Shown here piece by piece: positions 6,021 to 6,308 of a stretch of 6,308 bases of DNA (positions are counted from its first letter, which is position 1; every line of letters starts with the position of its first letter). The stretch lies in contig JBAYOW010000073.1 of assembly GCA_041678005.1 (NCBI GenBank), positions 1-6,308 on the forward strand, given 5' to 3'. Source of the DNA: Sulfurivermis sp041678005 (lineage in GTDB: Bacteria; Pseudomonadota; Gammaproteobacteria; Thiohalomonadales; Thiohalomonadaceae). Made by a program: the position numbers and the translations under genes. Below the pieces are notes generated by a model, which saw only the letters and a program-made list of their open reading frames with translations, was not told the DNA's origin and did not search any database.

Positions 6021-6040
6021 ATTCCCGCGCAGGCGAGAAT
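6021..6040. repeat. dRS3/REP-like 20-bp palindromic repeat, copy 1
   Basis: ATTCCCGC-GCAG-GCGAGAAT followed by CCAGG. It fits the ATTCCC-N8-GGGAAT consensus of dRS3-type repeats with one changed base in the right arm (GAGAAT). It lies 59 bp beyond the cytochrome stop codon. Such units are scattered widely in proteobacterial intergenic DNA. Confidence 0.75.
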
Positions 6041-6082
6041 CCAGGTGCGGCGGCATGATTAGCCTGTGAGAGCATCGCGGTC

Positions 6083-6102
6083 ATTCCCACGCAGGTGGGA
6101 AT
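6083..6102. repeat. dRS3/REP-like 20-bp palindromic repeat, copy 2
   Basis: ATTCCCAC-GCAG-GTGGGAAT has perfect 8-bp arms and is followed by CCAGG like copy 1. The two copies are in direct orientation, 62 bp apart start to start, and differ by compensating arm changes (GC/GC against AC/GT), which keep the palindrome. Confidence 0.8.
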
Positions 6103-6138
6103 CCAGGAGGCCGCATGAGCGAAGAAGGAAGTCTCTCT

Positions 6139-6178
6139 TCCCCTCTCCCCAACCCCTCTCCCGCAAGCGGGAGAGGGC
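6139..6178. repeat. CCCTCTCCC-type intergenic repeat with strong hairpin
   Basis: CCCCTCTCCCC (from about 6140) is followed by a second copy of the motif, and 6154-6164 pairs perfectly with 6167-6177 (11-bp arms, CCCTCTCCCGC against GCGGGAGAGGG). This is a familiar dispersed proteobacterial repeat. The translated minus strand gives the nonsense peptide PSPACGRGVGERG often miscalled as a gene. Confidence 0.75.
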
Positions 6179-6182
6179 TTTA
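6154..6182 (+). terminator. Possible transcription terminator downstream of the cytochrome gene
   Basis: The GC-rich hairpin at 6154-6177 is followed by CTTTAA, a very short T-run. It is the only terminator-like structure downstream of the cytochrome gene, but the weak T tract and its membership of a dispersed repeat make function uncertain. Confidence 0.3.
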
Positions 6183-6187
6183 AAGTA

Positions 6188-6226
6188 CTGTAGGGCGCAA
6201 TAACCGTCGGGCATTGCGCCGTATGC
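6188..6226. repeat. GGCGCAAT...ATTGCGCC intergenic repeat
   Basis: GGCGCAAT (6194-6201) and ATTGCGCC (6213-6220) are perfect 8-bp arms, with a possible inner CCG/CGG pair in the 11-base loop. TGTAGGGCGCAATAACCG and the closing GCATTGCGCCGTATG resemble another dispersed intergenic repeat common in Proteobacteria. It begins about 10 bp after the CCCTCTCCC unit. Confidence 0.6.
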
Positions 6227-6308
6227 GATTTTCCGTAACATTCTAAAGACACGCCAAATTATCGGCGAGTCTGGTGTTCAGGCGGCAATTATTTTTACCG
6301 TTAACTTA
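6227..6308. other. Right-edge non-coding stretch with an imperfect inverted repeat
   Basis: No gene is visible. GACACGCC (6248-6255) and GGCGAGTC (6264-6271) pair at 7 of 8 positions around an AT-rich loop. No T-run follows directly. The function is unknown. Confidence 0.3.

Noticed and set aside
6021..6102. Two similar palindromes about 42 bp apart as a possible CRISPR array
   Set aside because: There are only two copies, each is a 20-bp palindrome of the dRS3 type, there is no third unit or cas gene, and other repeat families lie alongside.
6019..6252. Minus-strand open frames at the right edge (peptides such as WIPTCVGMT and PSPACGRGVGERG)
   Set aside because: These peptides are the well-known spurious translations of dispersed intergenic repeats, not genes.

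Overview
The window looks like an accessory stretch of a proteobacterial chromosome, most likely gamma- or betaproteobacterial. The evidence is an outer-membrane LpxR-type lipid A deacylase (so a Gram-negative with LPS), a periplasmic c'-type cytochrome, a GtrA/GtrB/GT83 glycosylation operon, and intergenic repeat families typical of Proteobacteria (20-bp ATTCCC...GGGAAT palindromes and a CCCTCTCCC...GGGAGAGGG hairpin). I cannot name the genus.

Layout. (1) Positions 1-2420, minus strand: a tight three-gene operon transcribed right to left. It encodes a GtrA-family membrane protein (probable polyprenyl-phosphate-sugar flippase), a GtrB/DPM1-type GT2 polyprenyl-phosphate glycosyltransferase, and an ArnT-like GT83 integral-membrane glycosyltransferase that runs off the left edge. 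Both junctions overlap by 17 bp. (2) Positions 2421-2912: no intact gene. It holds a small inverted repeat and a decayed fragment of an IS256-family transposase on the minus strand. (3) Positions 2913-4013: a complete IS630-family insertion sequence with 12-bp perfect terminal repeats, a flanking TA duplication and an apparently intact DDE transposase. (4) Positions 4014-5454, plus strand: a leader with two side-by-side 11-bp pseudo-palindromes, then an LpxR-family outer-membrane lipid A 3'-O-deacylase homologue whose expected start codon reads ATA rather than ATG. (5) Positions 5509-5961: an exported cytochrome c' / c556-like protein with a C-terminal CxxCH, its own good ribosome binding site and a plausible extended -10 promoter. 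(6) Positions 5962-6308: no gene, but a cluster of three different palindromic intergenic repeat types.

How it fits together. The three minus-strand genes form a recognisable logic: sugar is loaded onto a lipid carrier (GT2), flipped (GtrA) and transferred at the periplasmic face (GT83) to lipid A, LPS core/O-antigen or a protein. The LpxR-like enzyme on the other side of the mobile DNA trims acyl chains of lipid A at the outer membrane. A shared theme of cell-envelope remodelling is reasonable, but it is inferred from gene families only. I see no CRISPR array, no tRNA or rRNA, and nothing that convincingly amounts to a new multigene system. The points most worth a second look are the missing start codon and paired palindromes of the lpxR-like gene, the IS630 insertion into a TATAAT box, and the mixed repeat cluster.
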